Assembly (NCBI GenBank): GCA_000437435.1
Contig: FR899628.1
Span: 1 to 64,000, forward strand
Origin: Clostridium sp. CAG:768
GTDB lineage: Bacteria; Cyanobacteriota; Vampirovibrionia; Gastranaerophilales; Gastranaerophilaceae
DNA length: 64,000 bases
Direction: 5' to 3'
Made by a program: the position numbers and the translations under genes. Below, one piece after another: positions 42,744 to 51,601 of this stretch. The notes under the pieces were generated by a model. It was given only the letters and a program-made list of their open reading frames with translations. It had not been told where the DNA came from and did not search any database. How positions within the stretch are numbered: position 1 is the first letter of the stretch; each line of letters begins with the position of its first letter.

Positions 42744-43106
42744 ATGAAAAAAATTTTAATTGTAGATGATGAACAGGACATTGTAGAAAGCTTAAAATTT
42801 GTGCTTGAAGCATCTGATTTCACATGTTACTGTGCATATAACGGAGAAGACGGATTAAGATTAGCAAAAGAAATTATCCCTGATTTAATCATTCTTGATG
42901 TTATGATGCCAAAAATTAACGGATATAAGATTAGCCGACTTTTAAAATACGATGTTAAATATAAAAATATTCCAATATTAATGGTAACTGCACGCTCTCA
43001 AGAAGAAGATAAACTAATCGGAGAAGAAACCGGGGCAGATGAATACATTACCAAACCTTTTGAATTAGATGAAGTAGTAAAAAAAGTAGAAGAATATTTA
43101 AAATAA
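42744..43106 (+). CDS. Single-domain response regulator (CheY-like)
   Basis: 120 residues comprising only a receiver domain. The acidic pair (VDDEQD, positions 8-10), the phospho-acceptor Asp in LIILDVMMP (about 53), Thr in MVTAR and Lys in TKPFELDE are all present, so it should be phosphorylatable. There is no output domain. The next gene, a PilB-like ATPase, follows after 1 nt and is a plausible target. The kinase at 40098 is a plausible donor. Confidence 0.95.
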   Translation: MKKILIVDDEQDIVESLKFVLEASDFTCYCAYNGEDGLRLAKEIIPDLIILDVMMPKINGYKISRLLKYDVKYKNIPILMVTARSQEEDKLIGEETGADEYITKPFELDEVVKKVEEYLK

Positions 43107-43107
43107 A

Positions 43108-44490
43108 ATGGAAACCTCAGTTACAAATAAAACATTAGAAAAATTAAAATATGACCTTGTAAGAGCTGGACTTGTACCATACGAGACAATTGAACAAGCA
43201 GAAGAAATTGCTAACGCTCAAAAAATAAACATAGGTCAAGCTCTTATCAATTCAGGCGTAATCACAGAAGATGCTATTTTAAAATTTTTAGAAGCTAAAT
43301 TACACATTCCATATGTAAATTTGGACGATTATACACTTGATCCGAAATGTCTTAAATATATTAATTTTTCTGATGCTAAAAAATACAGAATTATACCTCT
43401 ATTCAAAATAGAAGATACTCTTACAGTTGCAATGTCTGATCCTTTAGATTTATTTGCAATAGATAAAATTATAGAAACAGCAGAATGTTCAATTGAGCCT
43501 GTTATTTCATCAGAAACAAGCATTCAAAAAAAAATTGATGAATATTACAAATCAGATGAATCTGTAGGCGAAATTTCAACACAAGATGCTATAGAATTTG
43601 ATTGGAAAGATGAATTACACAGTGAAGATTTATCTGATAATCATATGCAAAAAATTATTCGTGCAATCCTAAAACAAGCAATCCTTGAAAGCGTTCATGA
43701 AGTAACTTTCCAACATGAAGACAGCGGATTTGGAGTAAACTTTAAAAAGAACGGAGAAATTCTAAATAAAGGAAATATTCCATCAGTTCTTGCCTCATCA
43801 TTTGTTGCAAAATTAAAAACACTTGCAGAGCTTGATGCTTCTGTATCAGAAGTTCCTCAATTAGGCAAACTAAGTTTTAAAGTAGATGAAATGAATGTAA
43901 TAGCAAGTATCTCTACTTTCCCAACTATTATGGGAGAAAGAATTTTTCTAAAAATATACAAACCGCCAAGACATCTTAATCAAATTATTAAATCAAACAG
44001 CAGCTTAAATTTGATTAAATCAGCATTAAATAATCCTGGAATTATAATTGTATGCGGCTCTCCATTAAGCGGAAAAACTCATATCATATATTCACTGCTA
44101 ATCGAAGCTGCTGATAAGAATAAAAATATTATGACACTTGAGAGCATTGCAAAATACAATCTCAAAAATGTTCATCAATGTGAATTGAATGAAAACGTAG
44201 GTTTTAATATGGATAAAGCCTCACGCTTTATAGAATTCCAATCCCCTGACATTATTTATCTTGAAGGAATTAAATCAAAAGAATCTTTTGATTACTTTGC
44301 TAATTTAGTATTTGATAATAAAACTATCATTATGGAATTCTTAGCAAATAATATGGAAGATTTAAGATATAAATTATCATTCTCTGATTTTGAAACACTT
44401 AAATCACTTATTAGCTGTATGATATTCATACATTCTCAAGACAGCATTGAAGTGTTCACAAAAGAATCTGTCCAAAAATATTTAGCATAA
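43108..44490 (+). CDS. Degenerate PilB/GspE-like ATPase with N-terminal MshEN-type domain
   Basis: 460 residues. The N-terminal 145 residues resemble MshEN/T2SSE-N domains (NIGQALINSGVITEDAILKFL, then IPLFKIEDTLTVAMSDP), some of which bind c-di-GMP. The secretion-ATPase core follows: FPTIMGERIFLKIYKPPRHL corresponds to the STLPTVYGE block, and Walker A is intact as GSPLSGKTH (317-325). The SDIHIE block is eroded. The Walker B region reads QSPDIIYLEGIKSK where active enzymes have DPDxIxxGEIRD, and the tetra-Cys zinc site is absent. It is likely a regulatory or weakly active paralogue tied to the adjacent receiver protein. Confidence 0.85.
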   Translation: METSVTNKTLEKLKYDLVRAGLVPYETIEQAEEIANAQKINIGQALINSGVITEDAILKFLEAKLHIPYVNLDDYTLDPKCLKYINFSDAKKYRIIPLFKIEDTLTVAMSDPLDLFAIDKIIETAECSIEPVISSETSIQKKIDEYYKSDESVGEISTQDAIEFDWKDELHSEDLSDNHMQKIIRAILKQAILESVHEVTFQHEDSGFGVNFKKNGEILNKGNIPSVLASSFVAKLKTLAELDASVSEVPQLGKLSFKVDEMNVIASISTFPTIMGERIFLKIYKPPRHLNQIIKSNSSLNLIKSALNNPGIIIVCGSPLSGKTHIIYSLLIEAADKNKNIMTLESIAKYNLKNVHQCELNENVGFNMDKASRFIEFQSPDIIYLEGIKSKESFDYFANLVFDNKTIIMEFLANNMEDLRYKLSFSDFETLKSLISCMIFIHSQDSIEVFTKESVQKYLA

Positions 44491-44493
44491 TTT

Positions 44494-45225
44494 TTATTTG
44501 ATTATATAAAATACTAAATTTATCAGAAAATCAGCTATTAACATATAAATAGTTGAAAGAATTGCAGCTTGTGTAGTAGAATTACCAACTTCTTTTGCGC
44601 CACCTTTTGTACTGTACCCTTGAGTTGCGCAAACAAGAGCTATAAGCCCACCAAAAATAGAACCTTTTAATAGACTTATATAAATGTCTCTTGTTGAAAT
44701 CCATAACCAAGCTGAATTCATATACCTTGCAGGATGTAAATCAATTGTTGCTTGTGATACAAACATTCCGCCAACAATCCCGATAAATTCAGCCAAAAGA
44801 ACAACCATTGGAACAGTCAACATGCCTGCTATAATTCTTGGGGTAAAATAATAACCAACAGGATCAACTTTTAGAGTTTTCATAGCATCAACTTGAGATG
44901 TAACCTGCATATTAGCAATCTCCGCAGAAATAGCAGTTCCTGCTCTAGCACCTATTGCTAAAGCAACAAAACCGGGCGCAATTTCTCTAATCATTACAAC
45001 AGCGATTGTGCCGCCAATATAGGCTTCTGCACCACTCATTAAAAACTGTTTAGATACTTGAATTGCAATTACAGCAGCTGCAATAAAAGCAATGATCAAA
45101 GAGATTGGTAAAGAATCATAACTAATTTCCGCTGCTTGAGCTAAAACACTTGAAAATCTAACTTGAAACAAGTATTTTATACTTCTTATTAAATTTTGGA
45201 CACATAACCCTAAAAATTCAATCAT
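44494..45225 (-). CDS. MlaE-family ABC transporter permease
   Basis: 243 residues with five or six membrane helices. The MlaE/YrbE segments IREIAPGFVALAIGARAGTAISAEIANMQVTSQVDAM and the C-terminal GYSTKGGAKEVGNSTTQAAI are present. MlaE permeases work with MlaF-type ATPases and MCE proteins to move lipids between membranes, which implies a diderm envelope. No ATPase or MCE gene is adjacent, so the partners must be elsewhere. It lies downstream of ilvE, separated by a hairpin. Confidence 0.94.
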   Translation of the reverse strand: MIEFLGLCVQNLIRSIKYLFQVRFSSVLAQAAEISYDSLPISLIIAFIAAAVIAIQVSKQFLMSGAEAYIGGTIAVVMIREIAPGFVALAIGARAGTAISAEIANMQVTSQVDAMKTLKVDPVGYYFTPRIIAGMLTVPMVVLLAEFIGIVGGMFVSQATIDLHPARYMNSAWLWISTRDIYISLLKGSIFGGLIALVCATQGYSTKGGAKEVGNSTTQAAILSTIYMLIADFLINLVFYIIK

Positions 45226-45247
45226 ACTCTTTCTCTTATAAAATATA

Positions 45248-45269
45248 CCCCTCTCTCAAAAGAGAGGGG
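45248..45269 (-). terminator. Hairpin between ilvE and the MlaE-type gene
   Basis: A 9-bp GC-containing stem (CCCCTCTCT with AGAGAGGGG) closes a 4-nt loop. On the minus strand the following sequence is only moderately T-rich (TATATTTTA), so it may attenuate rather than fully stop transcription into the permease gene. A stronger T run lies on the plus strand. Confidence 0.65.
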
Positions 45270-45279
45270 CATAAAATTT

Positions 45280-46194
45280 TTAATAAATTGGCATACACCA
45301 TTTTTTATATTTTGCAACTTTACCTTTAACAACATCAAAATAAAGTTTTTGTAGAGATTTAGAAATTTCGCCGACATTACCGTCACCAAGTTTTCTATTA
45401 TCCACACTTACAATAGGGCTTACTTGAGCACCTGTACCGCAATAGAACGCTTCATCAGAGATATATAATTCAGTTCTGTCAATAGCACGTTCTTCTGTTT
45501 CAATACCTAATACATCTTTTGCAAGTTCCATAATTGTATTTCTTGTAACACCTACTAGGATATTATCAGTTTTCATTGTTGTTACAAGTTTACCATTTTG
45601 AACAAGGAATAAGTTCATTGCAGAACCTTCTGTTACTTGTCCAGCTTCATCTAACACAATCGCATCATCAAATCCCATATTATGAGCATCTGTTTTGATT
45701 AATGCAGCATTTGCATATGAACCTGCAACTTTTGCACGAGGAGGAATAGCATTATCACTGTTTCTTCTCCAACTTGATACACAAACTTTCAAACCTTTTG
45801 ATGTATCAATGTAATCACCCATTTTATTAGAAATAATCATGAATGAATCTTCATTATCATATAATCCAGGTCCAACTTTTTGAGCTGATTTATATAATGT
45901 TGGACGCATATAGCAATCTTGTTTGTAATTATTTTTTGCTAACAATTTTTTTGTAATATCACAGTATTCTTCAACTGTATAAGGACTTTCCATGCACATA
46001 ATTTTTGCACTTCTTTGAAGTCTTTCATAATGTTCAGGCACTCTGAATGCATATAATTGTTTTTCTTCTTCATTCCAATATGCTCTAATACCTTCAAAAA
46101 CAGCTGTTCCATAAAGGAAAGCATGTGTACGAACAGGAATCATTGCCTTTGTCGCATCAACATATTCTCCATTCATAAAATAAAACTCTGTCAT
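45280..46194 (-). CDS. ilvE: Branched-chain amino acid aminotransferase
   Basis: A PLP fold-IV aminotransferase for the last step of Leu, Ile and Val synthesis. LYGTAVFEGIRAYW (about 28-41) is the substrate loop, RAKVAGSYANA holds the PLP Lys, and EGSAMNLFLV and VGVTRNTIMEL are the phosphate-binding and downstream blocks. 304 residues is the usual size for the IlvE group. A near-perfect AAGGAGG site precedes the ATG. Confidence 0.96.
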   Translation of the reverse strand: MTEFYFMNGEYVDATKAMIPVRTHAFLYGTAVFEGIRAYWNEEEKQLYAFRVPEHYERLQRSAKIMCMESPYTVEEYCDITKKLLAKNNYKQDCYMRPTLYKSAQKVGPGLYDNEDSFMIISNKMGDYIDTSKGLKVCVSSWRRNSDNAIPPRAKVAGSYANAALIKTDAHNMGFDDAIVLDEAGQVTEGSAMNLFLVQNGKLVTTMKTDNILVGVTRNTIMELAKDVLGIETEERAIDRTELYISDEAFYCGTGAQVSPIVSVDNRKLGDGNVGEISKSLQKLYFDVVKGKVAKYKKWCMPIY

Positions 46195-46281
46195 AATTCC
46201 TCCTTAGTTTTATATATTTATATATAACATAAAAGAAAGAAACATAACAGAGTCAATATTAATTAATAATTATTATTTAAA

Positions 46282-46812
46282 CTATTCCACACCATAAGCT
46301 TTGAATAATTTATCTATGGTATCATTTTTAGAAGCAACATTTATTGGTTCCCCAGCATATTTTACTTCAAATTTCAAAAAATTATTTTCTAATAAATCAA
46401 CAACTTCTGCAGTTTGATCAATTATATTCATTGATGCAAGTTTTGAATACTCTTCTTTAGCTGCTTCTTTACTAAGGTAATCAAAATTCAACGATTTAAT
46501 ATAATCAGGACCTATTTTGCCTTCTAAATTTACAGAATCAGAAGATACAGTCAAAGCTTTATCATCATATTGTGAAACTCTAAAAGGTGCTCTATAATAA
46601 TTCTTATATTCTTTTGCTTGAATATAAGGTCCATACTCATCAATTATAATATCAAAATGTTTATGATTAGCAGCTTTTTTACCAACTTCACCTATACTAT
46701 TTATCTCTGACATTCGAGCATCTTTAAGAAAACGTTTAGCTTGAGGTTTAATTTTTAGAGCCATTCCAAAATATTGATTTCCTGAAGAATTTAAATTGTT
46801 AGATATTTTCAT
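46282..46812 (-). CDS. Hypothetical 176-residue protein with lineage-type N-terminus
   Basis: No known family is recognised. It begins MKISNNLNSSGNQYFGMALK, an Ile/Asn/Ser-rich start followed by a YFG step. The body is a mixed alpha/beta protein without a signal or membrane segment. I start at ATG 46812, which has an AAAGG site 8 nt upstream, and not at the in-frame ATG 46857. Confidence 0.72.
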   Translation of the reverse strand: MKISNNLNSSGNQYFGMALKIKPQAKRFLKDARMSEINSIGEVGKKAANHKHFDIIIDEYGPYIQAKEYKNYYRAPFRVSQYDDKALTVSSDSVNLEGKIGPDYIKSLNFDYLSKEAAKEEYSKLASMNIIDQTAEVVDLLENNFLKFEVKYAGEPINVASKNDTIDKLFKAYGVE

Positions 46813-46909
46813 TTCATAACCTTTCCGTATTTTTAAGACCTTATTAAAAATAATCAAAAATGAAAATTCTTGCTAAATAAAATTTTTTATCTTTACATTT
46901 TTTTACAAC

Positions 46910-47614
46910 CTATTCTTTAAATGCAAATCGTTTTTTATTAGTTAAATTTGTATTACCCAAATTTGCAGTTTCAATAAATTTTTTAGCTTCATTCACAGGA
47001 ATAGCAAAACCAATTCCAATATTTGAAATATTATTATCCGGATTATAAATAGATTGAGAAATTCCAATCACTTCCCCTTGAGAATTTAACAAAGGCCCAC
47101 CAGAACATCCTGGGTTAATTGCAGCATCAGTCTGAATTCTTCCTTTTGCATAATCAATTCTTGACACAATTCCTGATGTTAGAGTTCCAGAAAAGCCAAA
47201 GGGATTACCTATAGCTAAAACCTTTTGACCTACTTTAACATCTTCAGAATCACCAAAAGCAATTGTTCTCAATGACTTTTTAGGTTCTATTTTTAAAAGT
47301 GCTAAATCTTTATTTTTACCCATTTTAGCTAAAATAGAAGCTTTATAAACTTTTCCATCTGATGTTGTTACATCAATATCTTTAGCACCCTCAATCACAT
47401 GTGATCCTGTCAAAATTACCCCATCTGCTCTTATTACACAGCCTGTACCTGCAGAAAAACCATCATCTAAATTGGCATCAATTGAAACAATAGCAGGATT
47501 TATTTTTTCATACACACTAATATTTATAAGCTCATCCGGAGCATAATTTTGTGCTGCAACAGGCATAATAGACAAGATTACAAAACTTAAATATAAAAAA
47601 ATTTTTTTTAGCAT
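46910..47614 (-). CDS. HtrA/DegP-like serine protease without PDZ domain
   Basis: 234 residues from ATG 47614 (AGGGG site; an in-frame ATG at 47647 lies upstream). A Sec signal (residues 1-21, ending MPVAAQ) leads to a trypsin-fold domain. The catalytic triad is visible as H72 in TGSHVIEGA, D103 in NKDLALLKI and S171 in NPGCSGGPLLN. Cys170 replaces the usual Asn before the nucleophile. There is no PDZ domain after the protease, so substrate delivery and oligomerisation must differ from DegP. It is probably periplasmic. Confidence 0.92.
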   Translation of the reverse strand: MLKKIFLYLSFVILSIMPVAAQNYAPDELINISVYEKINPAIVSIDANLDDGFSAGTGCVIRADGVILTGSHVIEGAKDIDVTTSDGKVYKASILAKMGKNKDLALLKIEPKKSLRTIAFGDSEDVKVGQKVLAIGNPFGFSGTLTSGIVSRIDYAKGRIQTDAAINPGCSGGPLLNSQGEVIGISQSIYNPDNNISNIGIGFAIPVNEAKKFIETANLGNTNLTNKKRFAFKE

Positions 47615-47810
47615 ATTAATCCCCTTTGTATTCCTATTATCCATCATTACTTAAATTGTTCATTAGACATTAGAAAAATTTACAGTTTAATTATTTTTTC
47701 TTTTAGAATTTTAATCATCAATTTGTAGAAGTGATTATTAATTACATTTATTAACATGTAATGGATTTTTAGTATTCTTTTACATAAAATGTTATTGTGA
47801 AAGGATTATT

Positions 47811-49376
47811 ATGGAATTAATTTTAGACATTTTATATTTATACGTAGCAGTATATTCTTTATACTTTTTAGCATTAGCTATTAGAAATCTTAATGATAGA
47901 CCTTTTAAAATTGAAAAAAGATATTCTCAATATGAAGAAAAAGATAATCTTGCAGTAGTTATTTATGCAAGAAATAACAAACTTACTTTAGAAAATCTTA
48001 TCAAAGAACTAAAGATGCAAGATTACCCAATTAATAACTTTAGAGTATTTGTTATTTTAGATAATTGTTCTGATGGTTCCGAACAACTTTTTATTAACGA
48101 AACTTTTGTTAATTTAATCAACATTACAGGTGTAGGAACTGTTGGAAAAGACCAAGCAATTTCAATGCTAATTGAAAGATTATCTAAAGACCAAACAATT
48201 GATTCATATGTATTTATGGATGCTGATAGAAGTATACCAGGAAATTTCTTAACAACAGTAAATTCTGCTCTTATTAAAAATAGCGCATTAAGTGGTGAAA
48301 CATTAATTATAACAGATAACTTAGGACCTGTTGATAAAATTAAAGCTGCTTACCAAAAATATCATATGAACTTTATGCGAAAAGCACGTTCATTATTTGG
48401 ACTTGCAGCTAGTGCAGATTCTGGAGTTTTCATCATTAAAAAAGATATTGTTGATGAAATTGGTTCTATTAATTTCAAAGACATTAATACAGAATTAAAA
48501 TATAGTATGCTTCTATCAAAAATAAAATGTCCTTGCACATATAATCCAAATATTCAAACTTATGTTGATACAGCAAATTATGAATTTAGAAAACCTAGAC
48601 TATCAGCAAGATTAGACTTATTCAAAAATTGTTTCTCTCAAATTTGGTCAAACAATTTTATATTTGCAGAACACACATTTTCTCTATTAAATCCTAATAT
48701 CTGGATGATATTAATTATATATGCTGTAATAATGAAACATTCTTACAGATACTACTTCTTTGTAGATTTCAAAATTGTTCTTTTCACATTCTTAATTCTT
48801 GTCGCAGGATTTGGAATTAGCTTAATCAATTCTAAATTAAGATTTAGAGAAATTGTATTATTATGTCTATATCCAATATATTCTCTATGCCATATTATAA
48901 AAAATCTTCCTCCAATAAGAATTATAAGAGCCAAAATTACTCAAAGAGAAGATTTGCCAGAAGACACTGAAAAACTTGCTATAGAAGCATTTGTAATGAA
49001 CAATGCAGGTAGAGAATTACCTTGTAAACTTGAATTTATATCAGAATCAGGACTTGCTAAAATCAAATTTATGTACAAAAACAAAAAATTTGTAACAGGC
49101 AGACATCTTAGAATGATTGATGCTTTACAAGAAATCAGACAAAAATTATATGATTACGGTTTTGTTCTAAAAATATGCAGCTGCTGCAAATACTTTACAT
49201 CAAACGTAGACGGCTCTACTAATATGTTGAAAGGTTTCTGTAACAGTGATTATCCAAGCCCCTCAATAAACGGACAAAAACCAACACTAATTTGGAACTC
49301 TTGTACTGATTTTGAACCGGCAAAAGTAACAAATTTACTTGAAGAAATGGCTAACGAACAAGAGATTGAGGGATAA
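47811..49376 (+). CDS. Membrane GT2 glycosyltransferase with Cys-rich C-terminal extension
   Basis: 521 residues. An N-terminal membrane helix is followed by a family 2 GT-A domain (VVIYARNN, ILDNCSDGS and the metal DxD in FMDADRSIPGNF, about 140-150). Two or more membrane helices follow (about 290-360). The QxxRW motif of processive synthases is not obvious. The last 120 residues form an unrecognised domain with a KICSCCKYF cluster and later Cys in KGFCNSDYP and WNSCTDF. The product could be a surface polysaccharide or glycolipid. An AAAGGA site supports the start. It overlaps folC convergently by 26 bp. Confidence 0.85.
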   Translation: MELILDILYLYVAVYSLYFLALAIRNLNDRPFKIEKRYSQYEEKDNLAVVIYARNNKLTLENLIKELKMQDYPINNFRVFVILDNCSDGSEQLFINETFVNLINITGVGTVGKDQAISMLIERLSKDQTIDSYVFMDADRSIPGNFLTTVNSALIKNSALSGETLIITDNLGPVDKIKAAYQKYHMNFMRKARSLFGLAASADSGVFIIKKDIVDEIGSINFKDINTELKYSMLLSKIKCPCTYNPNIQTYVDTANYEFRKPRLSARLDLFKNCFSQIWSNNFIFAEHTFSLLNPNIWMILIIYAVIMKHSYRYYFFVDFKIVLFTFLILVAGFGISLINSKLRFREIVLLCLYPIYSLCHIIKNLPPIRIIRAKITQREDLPEDTEKLAIEAFVMNNAGRELPCKLEFISESGLAKIKFMYKNKKFVTGRHLRMIDALQEIRQKLYDYGFVLKICSCCKYFTSNVDGSTNMLKGFCNSDYPSPSINGQKPTLIWNSCTDFEPAKVTNLLEEMANEQEIEG

Positions 49377-50511
49377 TCTCATTAAGCATATAAAAAGATC
49401 CGCATACTATTTTTAAATAATCTTGCGGTAATTCATCCAAAGATTTAAAAATTTTAGAAGGAAACTCACAAGACTCCTGTAACTCTTTTATAGAGCAGGA
49501 GTTTTGATTATTAAAATGATAAAAATAAATTTCATTACCTTTAGAAAATAATATTTCCATCATTTTTTTATAATCTTTATTTCTTAAACAGCCAAACACA
49601 AAACAACGTTTTGAATTTGGGAAATACAAATCTAAACTTTCTCGAAGCGCCATAGCCCCATTTGGATTATGAGAACCATCAATAATTAAATTGTCCTTAC
49701 ATATTTGAAATCTACAAGGGTGCTTAACTTTTTTAATTCCTTCTTGGATAATTTCTTCTGAAATATTTGGGAATACATGTCTTACAGCAGTTAATGCTAA
49801 TGATAAATTCTCTTGCTGACAAGTACCTTTTAATGCTAAATTTGTAGGATCTTCAAAAGGTGCAACCATTACAAATAAAGAATTGCATTCATCTGCTTTG
49901 TCTTTTATTTCTTCATACCCTTCACAAGTGAATATAGGACAATCTGGTTTTATAATACCAGCCTTTTCAAACGCAATTTTAGATCTTGTATTCCCTAATC
50001 TTTCAGTATGGTCTAAATCAATATGAGTAATTATTGCACAAAGATTTGATTTAATAACATTTGTAGCATCAAATCTACCGCCTAAGCCTGTTTCTAAAAC
50101 AACAACTTCAACATTATTATCAGAGAAATATTTAAACATCACAGTAGTTAATATTTCAAATTCTGTCAAATGTATATTATTTTCATCTGCAATTTTCACA
50201 ATTTCAAATACATAATTTGCAAAATCATCTTTTGAAATATCCACACCATTAATTTTAATTCTTTCAGTATAATCAAAAATATGAGGACTTGTATAAAGTC
50301 CAGTTTTTATACCAGCACAATTCAAAATTGATGCGATTATAGCACAAACAGATCCCTTACCATTAGTGCCAGCGACATGTATACATTTTAGATTATCTTG
50401 AGGATTCCCCAATAAATCCAATATCGCAGAAATTCTATCAAGTCCTAAATTAATATAAAATTTGCCTTGAGAAGTCAATAAATCTATTGCATTTTTATAA
50501 CTATTTTCCAT
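49351..50511 (-). CDS. folC: Folylpolyglutamate synthase/dihydrofolate synthase
   Basis: A Mur-ligase-fold enzyme adding glutamate to folates or dihydropteroate. The P-loop GTNGKGSVCAI (about 49-59), SPHIFDYTERIKING and LETGLGGRFDATNV are diagnostic, with DGSHNPNGA in the C-domain. 386 residues is slightly short but complete. It starts inside the last 11 bases of murG, so it is translationally tied to the peptidoglycan operon. This is unusual company for folC. TTG 50517 is an alternative start. Confidence 0.94.
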   Translation of the reverse strand: MENSYKNAIDLLTSQGKFYINLGLDRISAILDLLGNPQDNLKCIHVAGTNGKGSVCAIIASILNCAGIKTGLYTSPHIFDYTERIKINGVDISKDDFANYVFEIVKIADENNIHLTEFEILTTVMFKYFSDNNVEVVVLETGLGGRFDATNVIKSNLCAIITHIDLDHTERLGNTRSKIAFEKAGIIKPDCPIFTCEGYEEIKDKADECNSLFVMVAPFEDPTNLALKGTCQQENLSLALTAVRHVFPNISEEIIQEGIKKVKHPCRFQICKDNLIIDGSHNPNGAMALRESLDLYFPNSKRCFVFGCLRNKDYKKMMEILFSKGNEIYFYHFNNQNSCSIKELQESCEFPSKIFKSLDELPQDYLKIVCGSFYMLNEIIPQSLVR

Positions 50512-51601
50512 TTGCAATTTCTCTTAATTGTTCAACAATTTTTTCAGTACCGTCTAATTTGGCTAAAGCATAAGAATTTTTTTGTAATTGAGCTAGTTTT
50601 TGTCTGTCATTTACCAAAGATAAAACCGCTTCTTTTAAAGTATTTTCATTAATTTCATTATCTTCAATATACAACCCTGCATTTTTTTCAACCATAAATT
50701 TTGCATTCTTACGTTGATGATCAGCAGCTGCATGAGGATAAGGTACAAAAATAGGGGCAATTGCTGATGCACATATTTCAGAAATACTCAAAGAACCAGA
50801 ACGAGATACAGCAATATCAGAGGCTTTTAAAACTGATACCATATCTTCAAAATAAGGTCTGATAATAATGTTAGAATCAATCTCATATTCAGGGTAAACA
50901 CGAATTAACTGTTCTAAAACTCTTTCATAATTCTTTTTACCTGTCTGAAAAATTATTTGCAAATCATAATCTTTTGAAAAAGATCTTAATGTCTCCACAG
51001 CAGCATTGTTAATAGATCTTGCACCTTGAGATCCACCCATAATACAAAGCGTCAATTTATCCTTAAGTCCTAAAGATTTTCTAGCATCTTCTTTAGTTAA
51101 ATCCTTAAAAGCTGAACGGATAGGATTTCCATTGACCTTACAATTAGCATTACTTATAGAGTTACAAGCACATTCAAATGCAACAGACACACATTTTGCA
51201 TCTTTAGAAAGTTTTCTTGTAACTAATCCAGGCTGAGCATCACAATCATGCATCATATAAGGAACATTTAAAATACGACAAGCCATTAAAGCAGGTGCAG
51301 AAACATATCCACCAGTTCCAAACACAGCATCAGGCTTATATTTTTTAATATAATAACAACATTTCATAACAGCAATACTAAGCTGAATAATCCATTTTAA
51401 AAGTTCAAAACATATTTTTCTAGGCATACCATGAATATTTATTCCTAAAAATTGATATCCTTTTTGAGAAACAATATCAAATTCTAGATTTTTAGGATTC
51501 CCGATATAATAAATTTCATCACCTTTTAAACTTTCCGCAACAGCAATTGCCGGATAAATGTGACCGCCTGTACCTCCACCTGTTATAAAAAATCTACTCA
51601 T
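50501..51601 (-). CDS. murG: UDP-N-acetylglucosamine--undecaprenyl-PP-MurNAc-pentapeptide transferase
   Basis: MurG converts lipid I to lipid II at the inner face of the membrane. The N-terminal loop GGGTGGHIYPA (residues 8-18), the donor-site GGSQGARSIN and the C-terminal PYPHAAADHQRKNA are typical. 366 residues. Its ATG overlaps the ftsW stop as TAATG, so the genes are translationally coupled. Confidence 0.97.
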   Translation of the reverse strand: MSRFFITGGGTGGHIYPAIAVAESLKGDEIYYIGNPKNLEFDIVSQKGYQFLGINIHGMPRKICFELLKWIIQLSIAVMKCCYYIKKYKPDAVFGTGGYVSAPALMACRILNVPYMMHDCDAQPGLVTRKLSKDAKCVSVAFECACNSISNANCKVNGNPIRSAFKDLTKEDARKSLGLKDKLTLCIMGGSQGARSINNAAVETLRSFSKDYDLQIIFQTGKKNYERVLEQLIRVYPEYEIDSNIIIRPYFEDMVSVLKASDIAVSRSGSLSISEICASAIAPIFVPYPHAAADHQRKNAKFMVEKNAGLYIEDNEINENTLKEAVLSLVNDRQKLAQLQKNSYALAKLDGTEKIVEQLREIANGK

